Below the pieces are notes generated by a model. It was not told the DNA's origin and made no database searches. It saw only the letters and a list, made by a program, of their open reading frames with translations. Shown one piece after another: positions 1-5,413 of a stretch of 5,956 nucleotides of DNA (its first letter is position 1; each line of letters opens with the position of its first letter). This DNA is from Rhodospirillales bacterium (GTDB lineage: Bacteria; Pseudomonadota; Alphaproteobacteria; Rhodospirillales; 2-02-FULL-58-16): positions 1-5,956 of the forward strand of contig JAJFIG010000531.1 of the NCBI GenBank assembly GCA_021775195.1, written 5' to 3'. A program made the translations under genes and the position numbers.

Positions 1-2
1 TG

Positions 3-44
3 GCGCCGGTGGCGATCGCCTGGATCCTGATCATTGGCCTATAG
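3..44 (+). CDS. C-terminal tail of an unidentified, probably membrane, protein (partial)
   Basis: The third forward frame is open from the left edge and ends with TAG at 42-44, reading APVAIAWILIIGL. The stretch is almost entirely hydrophobic with one tryptophan, as expected for the last transmembrane helix of a membrane protein. Only 13 residues are visible, so neither family nor function can be named. The other two forward frames also stop within the first 50 bases, so the choice rests on hydrophobic character alone. Confidence 0.4.
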   Translation, partial: APVAIAWILIIGL

Positions 45-95
45 GTTGACCGCGGGGACGGCAGGGGTGACAGTGACGGGGAGGGGAGATCGCCG

Positions 96-272
96 ATGTG
101 CATGAGCAGCGTTCACAGGGCCTATTTCCTGAAGCTCCTGATCGAGGAAATCCGTCAAGCCCTCACCAAGCCGAAGCCTGGCCGCTGCGGCACCGTGACC
201 GTAACCAGCGACGGTCCGCCCCTGCCGAAGCCCGGAACGTCAAATGATCCGGCTGCGGTCCTGACGACCTAA
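96..272 (+). CDS. Possible small hypothetical protein, 58 aa
   Basis: ATG at 96 opens a 58-codon frame ending in TAA at 270-272. A strong purine-rich Shine-Dalgarno-like stretch, GAGGGGAG at 81-88, sits 7 bases before the ATG, which is the main reason to list it. The N-terminal half (residues 8-24) can form an amphipathic helix with the pattern AYFLKLLIEEIRQAL. The C-terminal half is rich in Pro, Thr and Gly and looks disordered. There are two cysteines (residues 2 and 31), and no signal peptide or recognisable domain. A second in-frame ATG is codon 3. The gene converges on the YHS gene, with 8 bases between the stops. I do not recognise the family. It could be a chance ORF in GC-rich DNA; the ribosome site and the helix argue mildly for a real gene. 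Confidence 0.4.
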   Translation: MCMSSVHRAYFLKLLIEEIRQALTKPKPGRCGTVTVTSDGPPLPKPGTSNDPAAVLTT

Positions 273-274
273 CC

Positions 275-298
275 GCCGGGTCACTGGGACAACCCGGC
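275..298. terminator. GC-rich inverted repeat between convergent genes, candidate bidirectional hairpin
   Basis: GCCGGGT (275-281) and ACCCGGC (292-298) are perfect 7-base inverted repeats around a 10-base loop. The repeat lies across the stop codon of the minus-strand YHS gene and starts 3 bases after the stop of the plus-strand small ORF. The position fits a shared transcription end. Neither strand shows a T-run after the stem, so it is not a textbook intrinsic terminator. Confidence 0.35.
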
Positions 299-775
299 CT
301 TGATCGCGGGCCAGTTGGCGTTGCCCTTGGCGATATTTCCCGGGATATCCTGCTGCCACTGAGCTTGGACGCTCTTGGAGTAGTTCAGGTAGAGCTTGTC
401 GCCGACGATCTTCCAGGCCTCGGGATCGATATCCGCGGTGTAGCCTTGTGAAACGGCCCAGGCGCAGTAGCCGCCGAACTGGGGCGCATAGTGATCCGGG
501 GCTGTGGCAAAGGCGTCCCGGTTGGCGGCGCTGGCGAAACGCCAGGTCGCGCCCATCCACCGATGCTCGTGCTTGGCGGTACCTTCCACGGGTTTGCCCG
601 ACTTGAAATAGGCGACCGGGTCGTAGCCCTTGATGGCGGCCTTGTTCCAAAACGAGGTGTTGACGGTCTTCCCGGCGTCGGCGGCCATGGGGATACCGAC
701 CAGGAAGGTGGCGATGGCAAGACATAGGCCCCATGAACCCCGTCGCAGAAAGTCACGGCGCTTGAACCGAATCAT
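281..775 (-). CDS. Tat-exported YHS-domain protein
   Basis: This 164-residue protein begins with a twin-arginine-type signal: K5-R6-R7-D8-F9-L10-R11, a hydrophobic core at about residues 15-30, and a signal peptidase site A32-D33-A34. The mature part is a YHS domain: the GYDPVAYF motif (50-57), an aromatic-rich middle (HRWMGATWRF, 71-80), and FGGYCAWAV (100-108) with the single mature-part cysteine C104. The C-terminal tail has WKIVGDKLYLNY (121-132). YHS domains are linked to metal handling, and stand-alone exported versions are common in Proteobacteria but poorly characterised. Tat export suggests folding, perhaps with a cofactor, before export to the periplasm; that is inference. The start is supported by AAAGGAG (783-789 on the complement) 7 bases before the ATG. 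It is monocistronic as far as visible, and no copper or other metal gene lies nearby. Confidence 0.88.
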   Translation of the reverse strand: MIRFKRRDFLRRGSWGLCLAIATFLVGIPMAADAGKTVNTSFWNKAAIKGYDPVAYFKSGKPVEGTAKHEHRWMGATWRFASAANRDAFATAPDHYAPQFGGYCAWAVSQGYTADIDPEAWKIVGDKLYLNYSKSVQAQWQQDIPGNIAKGNANWPAIKAGLSQ

Positions 776-808
776 GATCCGACTCCTTTGTCGTCAAACC
801 TGACTTTA

Positions 809-836
809 GACATAGGGCGTGGGGGGACAGGTTCAA
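809..836 (-). promoter_or_regulatory. Candidate sigma-70-type promoter of the YHS gene
   Basis: On the minus strand, TTGAAC (complement of 831-836) is followed after 16 bases by TATGTC (complement of 809-814). That predicts a transcript starting about 25-30 bases before the YHS start codon. The -35 matches the consensus at 5 of 6 positions and the -10 at about 4 of 6. A 6-base inverted repeat, AACCTG (797-802) and CAGGTT (828-833), flanks the -10 and overlaps the -35. It could be an operator or chance. Confidence 0.35.
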
Positions 837-990
837 ACATCTTTTGAGAGCCTCCCAAGGCAAATCGGCGTGACATCGACGGACCGGGAGCGTGTTGTGT
901 TTGGGGCATCGGCGTTTGCAATTCCTTAATAATGACTGATCTACCATCGAAAGGTCGGAATGTATTGACTTATCGCGTTAGGTTACGGAA

Positions 991-1242
991 GTGGTGGAAT
1001 CACAGCTGGGTCATTCGTCGGGGCCCTCGGACAAAAACGAACGGAAAAGCGGACGGCGCTGGTCGAAACGCTTTGCAATCAGTGTGTGTGCCGTCCTGTC
1101 CGTGATCGGCTGGGTAGCGATCGCGGTCTTGTTCTCGATGTTGACGCCTGACCAAAAAGGTCAGGTCGCAACGGACAAGGACGTCAAAGAGTTGCAGATG
1201 GCTCCGGCTACCGGTCCCGATTCGGAATCCGAAAAAAAATAG
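991..1242 (+). CDS. Small single-pass membrane protein, unknown function, 83 aa
   Basis: The frame starts with tandem GTG codons at 991 and 994 and ends in TAG at 1240-1242. Residues 1-27 are hydrophilic and basic (KNERKSGRRWSKR at 15-27). Residues 28-51 form one transmembrane helix. Residues 52-83 are a charged, Lys/Asp/Glu-rich tail. The basic N-terminus suggests that the N-terminus is inside and the tail is periplasmic. No domain is recognised. The start is uncertain: the only SD-like bases, ACGGAA, lie directly against the first GTG, which is too close for it and only slightly better for the second; an in-frame TAG at 979-981 rules out a longer form. A perfect 7-base hairpin lies within the gene (1147-1165). 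It runs in the same direction as the nuclease gene, 64 bases upstream of it, so cotranscription is possible. Confidence 0.6.
   Translation: MVESQLGHSSGPSDKNERKSGRRWSKRFAISVCAVLSVIGWVAIAVLFSMLTPDQKGQVATDKDVKELQMAPATGPDSESEKK
1147..1165. repeat. Perfect intragenic hairpin with A5 loop
   Basis: CCTGACC (1147-1153) and GGTCAGG (1159-1165) are exact inverted repeats around AAAAA. The repeat lies inside the coding sequence just after the transmembrane segment, over the codons for PDQKGQ. No T-run follows on the plus strand, so it is not called a terminator. Confidence 0.5.
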
Positions 1243-1306
1243 AACCGTCCCCGGTCATTGAATGGGACTGATTCCCTCGACGAAGGCAACCAGATAGCGC
1301 AGATCA

Positions 1307-1822
1307 ATGGATTACCGGATCATAATCCTCGCCGCCGTTCTGCTGGGCCTGCCGGCTTCCCCGGTGATGGCCGACGCCATCGGACCGGCCTGCATCATCG
1401 ATGGCGATACGGTAATGGTGAACGGCAAACGCCGGAGTATGAAATGCGTCGGCGGAACACTGGTCCGGTTGGCCGGGATCGATGCCCCGGAATTGAAACA
1501 GAACTGCGGCCATTCGTCGGGCCGGGAAGTGCTGTGCGGCCGGGCGGCGGCCAGTTTCCTGTTGAAAAGGATCAACGGGCGGACGACGACGTGCCGGGGC
1601 AACAGCAAAGTTAGGGGCGGCTATTTACTGGCAACCTGTTTCGTCGGTAGCGTGAACCTCAACGCCCTCATGGTTAGGGAAGGGTGGGCCCTGGCTAAGC
1701 GGAGCCATTCGGAAACCTACGCCGACGATGAAGGGGATGCCAAAAAGGCGCGAAAAGGGCTGTGGCAGCTGAAGTTCGTGCCTCCATGGGAGTGGCGTAA
1801 AGGCCGGCGACGGGGCAAATGA
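1307..1822 (+). CDS. Secreted thermonuclease-like (SNase/TNase family) protein
   Basis: The 171 residues start with a Sec signal peptide (hydrophobic core about 5-20, cleavage probably after A22 or A24). A staphylococcal-nuclease fold follows: IIDGDTV (30-36) and VRLAGIDAPE (53-62). By alignment to staphylococcal nuclease, D34 matches Asp21, R54 matches Arg35, D59 matches Asp40 and E62 matches Glu43. LNALMVREGWALA (118-130) and KGLWQLKFVPPWEWR (150-164) complete the family pattern. The segment where relatives usually have YGR reads GGY (104-106), so the catalytic Arg87 position appears to be Tyr. Four cysteines (67, 77, 96, 111) suggest disulfides, and the C-terminus is strongly basic. The family cuts DNA and RNA with calcium, but activity is uncertain here. 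No good Shine-Dalgarno precedes the ATG, and a 6-base hairpin covers the start. The glycosyltransferase gene follows after 7 bases. Confidence 0.87.
   Translation: MDYRIIILAAVLLGLPASPVMADAIGPACIIDGDTVMVNGKRRSMKCVGGTLVRLAGIDAPELKQNCGHSSGREVLCGRAAASFLLKRINGRTTTCRGNSKVRGGYLLATCFVGSVNLNALMVREGWALAKRSHSETYADDEGDAKKARKGLWQLKFVPPWEWRKGRRRGK
1309..1328 (+). repeat. Small hairpin over the nuclease start codon
   Basis: GGATTA (1309-1314) and TAATCC (1323-1328) are exact inverted repeats with an 8-base loop. The 5' arm begins at the G of the ATG. In the mRNA this could partly hide the initiation region, which also lacks a clear Shine-Dalgarno. The stem is short and AU-containing, so the effect may be small. 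Confidence 0.3.
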
Positions 1823-1829
1823 CGCTCCG

Positions 1830-2615
1830 GTGAAGACACTTGTCTACCAATCCTACCGTACCGTCGATGTTCCCGACTGGATCGGCCGTTGCCTGCACAC
1901 GGTCGAGGGCTGGGCCGGGCGGAAGGGTTTCGCCTACGAATTCGTCGATGACAGGTTATTCGACCACGTGCCGGGCTGGTACAAGCGGCGGGTAAACGGG
2001 AACAAGGTCCTGATGTCGGACCTGGCGCGGCTTGAGCTCGCGAGGGAGTTTCTGGCCGCCGGATACGAACGGACCATCTGGGTCGATGCCGACGTGGTCG
2101 TTTTCGATCCCGACCGGTTCGAAATCAGCGCCCGCAGGGACTATGCCTTTTGCAAGGAAGCGTGGATCGACAAGCTCAACAATGGCGAATCGAGACTACG
2201 TTCAAATATAAATAATGCCGTTTCTGTATTTTGCAGGAACAACGATTTTCTCGATTTTTACATATATTCATGCAAGGCGATAATCAAGAAAAGGAAAACA
2301 CCCTTCAGGACATCCGAAGTCGGAACCAAATTCCTGACCAGGCTTGCGAGAAGCGTTCCCCTGCCGGTTCTGACCAACGTCGGGCTCTTCAGCCCCGTGG
2401 TCAATGTCGATATCGCCGAAGGCGGAGGCCCCTGCCTGGATGCCCATATGACTGCGTTCGGCCATCCACTCCGGGCGGGGAATCTCTGTGCCTCGTTCAG
2501 GGGCAGGCCCTACAACGGGATTACGATGACGGACTCATTGTTCGAGCGCGTCATCGACCGTCTCATCGACACCGGGGGAGGGGTCCTGAACGACCGATTT
2601 GAAGGCCGGGATTAG
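1830..2615 (+). CDS. Putative GT-A-type glycosyltransferase with DxD motif
   Basis: This 261-residue soluble protein has no signal peptide. The N-terminus (MKTLVYQSYR) is a typical first beta strand. YKRRVNGNKVLMSDLARLEL (51-70) leads to RTIWVDADVVVFDP (81-94), whose D86-A-D88 is the metal- and nucleotide-sugar-binding DxD motif. NNAVSVF (128-134) and SEVGTKFLTRL (162-172) match the later conserved parts of DxD sugar transferases of the GT8/GT32 type, and NLCASF (218-223) is probably another conserved element. It would act in the cytoplasm on an unknown acceptor, perhaps a surface glycan. The start is GTG at 1830, 7 bases after the nuclease stop, with a weak ribosome site; translational coupling is plausible. 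Positions 2195-2360 are much richer in A/T than the rest, with ATA, AGA and AGG codons, which suggests mosaic or foreign origin. No other glycan genes are visible. Confidence 0.75.
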   Translation: MKTLVYQSYRTVDVPDWIGRCLHTVEGWAGRKGFAYEFVDDRLFDHVPGWYKRRVNGNKVLMSDLARLELAREFLAAGYERTIWVDADVVVFDPDRFEISARRDYAFCKEAWIDKLNNGESRLRSNINNAVSVFCRNNDFLDFYIYSCKAIIKKRKTPFRTSEVGTKFLTRLARSVPLPVLTNVGLFSPVVNVDIAEGGGPCLDAHMTAFGHPLRAGNLCASFRGRPYNGITMTDSLFERVIDRLIDTGGGVLNDRFEGRD

Positions 2616-2693
2616 ACCGGAAAGTGCTCTAGCCAATTCCGCGAGGCCAGGTACCCAGTTTGATAAATTCCATGGCCAAGTGCATTGCCCCCA

Positions 2694-3041
2694 TCACAAA
2701 ATTTCGAGCACCGCCTCCGGCGGGCGGCCGATGCGGGTGCCCTTGGGGGTGATGACGATGGGGCGTTCGATCAATATGGGCGCTTCGATCATGGCGCCGA
2801 TCAGGGCGTCGCGGTCTAGCGCCGGGTCGGCGAGGTTGTTTTCGCCATAGGGCGCTTCCTTGCTGCGCATCAGGGCGCGAGGCTCGAGGCCGAGGTCATC
2901 GAGGATGCGGGCCAGGGCGTCGCGGCCGGGCGGGGTTTTCAGGTATTCGACCACCGTGGGCTCGACGCCGCGCTCGCGGATCAGCGCCAGGGTCTGGCGG
3001 GATTTGCTGCATTTGGGATTGTGATAGATGGTGACGGCCAT
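2694..3041 (-). CDS. arsC: ArsC-family (YfgD-type) glutaredoxin-dependent arsenate reductase-like protein
   Basis: The 115-residue protein is a full-length, thioredoxin-fold ArsC. IYHNPKCSKSR (5-15) carries the catalytic C11, LMRSKEAPY (57-65) carries R59, and ERPIVITPKGTRIGRP (92-107) carries R93 and R106. These match Cys12, Arg60, Arg94 and Arg107 of the plasmid R773 ArsC, so all four arsenate-site residues are kept. The CSKSR motif and the ending IGRPPEAVLEIL resemble E. coli YfgD more than the resistance-operon enzymes. The family reduces arsenate to arsenite with glutathione and glutaredoxin in the cytoplasm. No arsR, arsB or acr3 gene is near, so this is probably a housekeeping or orphan copy whose true substrate is uncertain. 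It lies 92 bases downstream of the PAS gene on the same strand and converges on the glycosyltransferase gene. The ribosome site is weak. Confidence 0.92.
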   Translation of the reverse strand: MAVTIYHNPKCSKSRQTLALIRERGVEPTVVEYLKTPPGRDALARILDDLGLEPRALMRSKEAPYGENNLADPALDRDALIGAMIEAPILIERPIVITPKGTRIGRPPEAVLEIL

Positions 3042-3133
3042 GGCACCGCGGTCCGTTGGTAGCTAGGTCGGGAGGGGACCATAGCCGACGGGTCCGGCCG
3101 GCGGAAGAGGGCAGGGGCGGCGGGGGCGCGGAT

Positions 3134-3625
3134 CTAGCCGTCCTCAACGGTGCCGCTGGCGGTGCCGAGCAGGTAATGGAGCCTTCGTCCGCTGTCACCG
3201 ACCGGCAGGAGGATGGCGCGGAAAAGGAACTGCTTGCCGTCGAACCGCGGCACCTCGTCCTCGATCAGGATCGGGACCTGAGTATCGAGGGCCTCGCGGC
3301 AGTGGTACATGGTGGTGTCGAGCAGGCTCAGGGCCCAGTCGCTGCTGCCGCCGAGCAGGATCCCGACATATTTCGCCAGCGCCGGGCCGAGATAGTGGAA
3401 ATAGGGAAAGTGCGGATTGCTGATGGGATCGAGGATGAAGCAGGACGGCCAGATTTCACCGATGCCTTGCGGACGGATGTCGGTCAAGATGGGGAATGAC
3501 CGTCCCCGGCGCTGCTGCTGCCAATAGTTCAGCAGGTGCCGGAATTTCCGCCTTTCGCTGGTCTGGACCTCAGTGTCCATGACGCCGGTATCGAAGGAGT
3601 CGAGTCTTTCGGGTTTGATCAACAT
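3134..3625 (-). CDS. Stand-alone PAS-domain protein (PAS_5 type)
   Basis: This 163-residue soluble protein has no signal peptide or membrane segment. It has the PAS_5 pattern frequent in Rhodospirillales: an aromatic N-terminal helix (FRHLLNYWQQQRRG, 28-41), then FPILTDIRPQGIGEIWP (44-60), FILDPI (63-68), FPYFHYLGPALAKYVG (73-88) and the C-terminal strands QFLFRAILLPV (132-142) and RLHYLLGTASG (148-158). No kinase, GGDEF or DNA-binding domain is attached, so any output must go through a partner. Such proteins are mostly uncharacterised; sensing a small ligand or redox state is inference from the fold. An alternative start is Met16, and the region before the first ATG has no strong ribosome site. 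The gene starts 57 bases after the M23 gene stop on the same strand, so cotranscription with it and with arsC is possible. No strong promoter is seen in that gap. Confidence 0.78.
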   Translation of the reverse strand: MLIKPERLDSFDTGVMDTEVQTSERRKFRHLLNYWQQQRRGRSFPILTDIRPQGIGEIWPSCFILDPISNPHFPYFHYLGPALAKYVGILLGGSSDWALSLLDTTMYHCREALDTQVPILIEDEVPRFDGKQFLFRAILLPVGDSGRRLHYLLGTASGTVEDG

Positions 3626-3682
3626 GGCGGTGCTTTGCTCACTGAATGAAATAGATATTCCACCACTTCTCTCTCTTATTGG

Positions 3683-5053
3683 TTAATTCCGTGCCAGCAC
3701 GGCGTCGGTGGGCAGGGCGGCATATGTGACGTCGATGTCCAGCATGGCGGCCTCGAACTGCTGCAGTTCGGGGCCCTTGAGCTTACGGCCGGCGGGCATC
3801 TTCTGGGTCATCGGGTTGGTGCGGCGCCCCTGGCGCATGAATTCGTAATGCAGATGGGGGCCCGTCGAGCGGCCGGTGCTACCGACGTAGCCGATGACCT
3901 GTCCCTGTTGGACACGCTTGCCGGCGCGCAAGCCCTTGGCGAAACGGCGCAGATGTGCGTAGGCGGTGGAATACTCCGAATTGTGGCGGATGCGGATGTA
4001 TTTGCCGTAAGCACCATTGCGGCCGGCGAAAACGACCTTGCCGTTGCCGGCGGCAAGAATGGGCGTGCCCGGCGGCGCCGCGAAGTCGACGCCGCGATGC
4101 ATCTTGTTGAAGCCGAGGATGGGGTGCCGGCGTTTGCCGTAGCGCGATGACAAGCGAGCTCCGTCGATGGGGGTCCTGAGCAGGCTGCGGCGTACACTAT
4201 GTCCGTTTGCGTCGAAAAAATCGCTGGTTCCATCCTTTCCAACGTAGCGGTAGATCGGAAAACGCGTCTCGCCGAGGGTCAGGGAGGCGAAGGCAATGGT
4301 GCCATCGCGCACGAACGTCCCCTCGTCGTTGAAGAAGCGCTCGTACATGATCTCGAAGCGGTCGCCGGGATGGATGTCGCGCTGGAAATCGACGTCCCAG
4401 GAGTAGGCGCGAATGAAGGCGTGCAATACGGAGCGAGGAATTTCGGCCCGGTTGGCGGCATTTGACAGGTTGTGGCGGATGACGCCCTGGCGGCGAACGA
4501 AACGGCGGGTGAGGGGGCGCTTGATTTCCGCCGCGACGTAGGCGTCGGCGGGGGTGCGCTCGACCGTGATGTCGACATCGGCGCCGGCGGCAACGGTCAG
4601 GCCGGTCAGCTCGCCAGGTGCCTGGGTATCGGCGGGCGCCTGGCCAGGGTCGGTTCCGAAGGTCAGGGTGATTTTCTGTCCGGGCTGGATACGGCGGGGA
4701 TTGTAGACTTGGCGCAGGGCCGTGATCGCGGCATGGGCACCGCCGCGGGCGACGCCGGCCTCGACCATCATTGCCATCAGCGTGTCGCCCTTGCCGACGA
4801 GCAGGGTCTGGCTGAGCCGGGGGTTTTCCGTGTTCGTGGTTTTTGTTCTTGCAAGGGATGTGGTGGGGGCGGCGGCAACGGCCGACCCGCCGAGGGTGAT
4901 GTGGCCGGATTCGGCGCCGGTTCCAGTGGTGCCGGTCTCGGCGGCGGCCCGGTCGGGGTGCGAGTTTACGTCCGCCAGCAACAGGGTCAGGGCTACCGAT
5001 CCGGAAAAACACCAGCACAGAAGATGCAGGACTTTACGTCGGTTTATTTTCAT
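3683..5053 (-). CDS. M23-family peptidoglycan DD-endopeptidase with LysM-like N-terminal module (MepM/ShyA-like)
   Basis: This 456-residue protein has a basic N-terminus and a hydrophobic signal or anchor segment (about 8-27), then a low-complexity Thr/Ala/Gly linker (36-80). LLVGKGDTLMAMMVEAGV (84-101) through PGQKITLTF (124-132) is a LysM/OapA-like module. Residues 180-270 (including NLSNAANRAEIPRSVLHAFIRAYSWDVDFQRDIHPGDRFEIMYER in part) form the Csd3-like second domain. The M23 catalytic domain runs from about 300 to 415. Zinc ligands are H319 and D323 (HRGVD) and H402 in HLH (400-402), with H367 (YAHL) as the second active-site histidine. Family enzymes cut D-Ala-mDAP crosslinks in the periplasm to let peptidoglycan expand. 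Length and domain order fit MepM, and the enzyme appears intact. A second M23 gene lies upstream on the same strand. The ribosome site before the ATG is weak. Confidence 0.92.
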   Translation of the reverse strand: MKINRRKVLHLLCWCFSGSVALTLLLADVNSHPDRAAAETGTTGTGAESGHITLGGSAVAAAPTTSLARTKTTNTENPRLSQTLLVGKGDTLMAMMVEAGVARGGAHAAITALRQVYNPRRIQPGQKITLTFGTDPGQAPADTQAPGELTGLTVAAGADVDITVERTPADAYVAAEIKRPLTRRFVRRQGVIRHNLSNAANRAEIPRSVLHAFIRAYSWDVDFQRDIHPGDRFEIMYERFFNDEGTFVRDGTIAFASLTLGETRFPIYRYVGKDGTSDFFDANGHSVRRSLLRTPIDGARLSSRYGKRRHPILGFNKMHRGVDFAAPPGTPILAAGNGKVVFAGRNGAYGKYIRIRHNSEYSTAYAHLRRFAKGLRAGKRVQQGQVIGYVGSTGRSTGPHLHYEFMRQGRRTNPMTQKMPAGRKLKGPELQQFEAAMLDIDVTYAALPTDAVLARN

Positions 5054-5143
5054 GGTGAACCGTCGGGGATCCTGTGGGGCATCACATGACCTGTGAAGGC
5101 AGTAGAAATCACAACAATACCATCAAGTAAAAATTCTTCATGG

Positions 5144-5172
5144 ATTATATGTTCGGATAATACGAGTGTCGT
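5144..5172 (-). promoter_or_regulatory. Candidate sigma-70-type promoter for the complete M23 gene
   Basis: On the minus strand, a perfect TATAAT (complement of 5144-5149) is preceded, with a 17-base spacer, by ACGACA (complement of 5167-5172), which matches TTGACA at 4 of 6 positions. Transcription would start near 5137, giving a leader of about 84 bases before the ATG at 5053. A perfect TTGACA also lies just upstream (complement of 5174-5179), but its spacing to the TATAAT is 24 bases, too long for normal use. Confidence 0.5.
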
Positions 5173-5173
5173 G

Positions 5174-5189
5174 TGTCAAAATCGTGACA
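5174..5189. promoter_or_regulatory. Palindrome TGTCA-N6-TGACA, candidate operator
   Basis: TGTCA (5174-5178) and TGACA (5185-5189) are exact inverted repeats with a 6-base spacer, a 16-base dyad typical of a dimeric regulator. Its centre lies about 44-45 bases upstream of the predicted M23 transcription start and directly next to the -35 element, a position typical of an activator site. A further single TGTCA is at 5253-5257. The regulator is unknown. Confidence 0.35.
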
Positions 5190-5413
5190 TAGGAGTATGT
5201 ATAATTTAGTTCATTATTTTAAGTATATTTAGGGCAATAACTCTCGCTCAGTTGTCACGGTTCGATACAGGAATTTTTCGTTGCATCAGACATGCCGACG
5301 AGTGAACACGACGATATCGCCGGACCGGCTTCATCGAATATGGCGGCACAGCGAAATCCATCGCGAATATTTGGAGGTTCGAACAAGGTCAGAGCGATGC
5401 GCCCGGGCGCGGG

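Larger units (their letters stand above)
5054..5413. other. AT-rich intergenic region between two M23 genes
   Basis: These 360 bases carry no convincing gene. Positions 5100-5240 are strongly AT-rich compared with the coding DNA on both sides, as expected for a regulatory region. The contents I can name are a minus-strand promoter candidate (5144-5172), the palindrome TGTCA-N6-TGACA (5174-5189), a 5-base inverted repeat TCACA-N5-TGTGA (5082-5096) in the presumed leader, and a GC-rich 12-base palindrome GCGCCCGGGCGC (5399-5410) a few bases beyond the stop of the upstream M23 gene. A 46-codon plus-strand frame (5292-5432) runs into the neighbouring gene antisense and has no good ribosome site. 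Confidence 0.7.

Noticed and set aside
753..947. 64-codon minus-strand frame overlapping the YHS gene start
   Set aside because: It overlaps the signal-peptide codons of the YHS gene in another frame, covers the presumed promoter and has no recognisable features.
965..993. TTGACT at 965-970 as the -35 of the small membrane-protein gene
   Set aside because: No -10-like hexamer lies at 16-18 bases, and that distance already reaches the start codon.
2645..2677. GGCCA...TGGCC inverted repeat between the glycosyltransferase and arsC genes as a terminator
   Set aside because: The stem has only 5 base pairs around a 23-base loop and no T-run, so it is too weak to call.
2599..2850. 83-codon plus-strand frame after the glycosyltransferase
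   Set aside because: Most of it is antisense to arsC, whose identity is secure, and it shows no ribosome site.
3686..3701. CCGTGC-CA-GCACGG inverted repeat at the end of the M23 gene as a terminator
   Set aside because: It lies within the last codons, the loop is too short without opening the stem, and the minus strand continues GAATTAACC with no T-run.
4472..5089. 205-codon plus-strand open frame inside the M23 gene
   Set aside because: It is antisense to a well-supported peptidase gene and is Gly/Ala/Asp-rich in the way of a GC-rich shadow frame, with no domain or ribosome site.
5082..5096. TCACA-N5-TGTGA as a CRP/FNR-type site
   Set aside because: The half-sites are in the reverse order from the CRP consensus (TGTGA-N6-TCACA) and the spacer is 5, so it is at most a small leader hairpin.
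5399..5410. GCGCCCGGGCGC as an intrinsic terminator after the M23 fragment gene
   Set aside because: The palindrome has no loop bases and no T-run follows on the minus strand; such GC palindromes are common by chance in this DNA.
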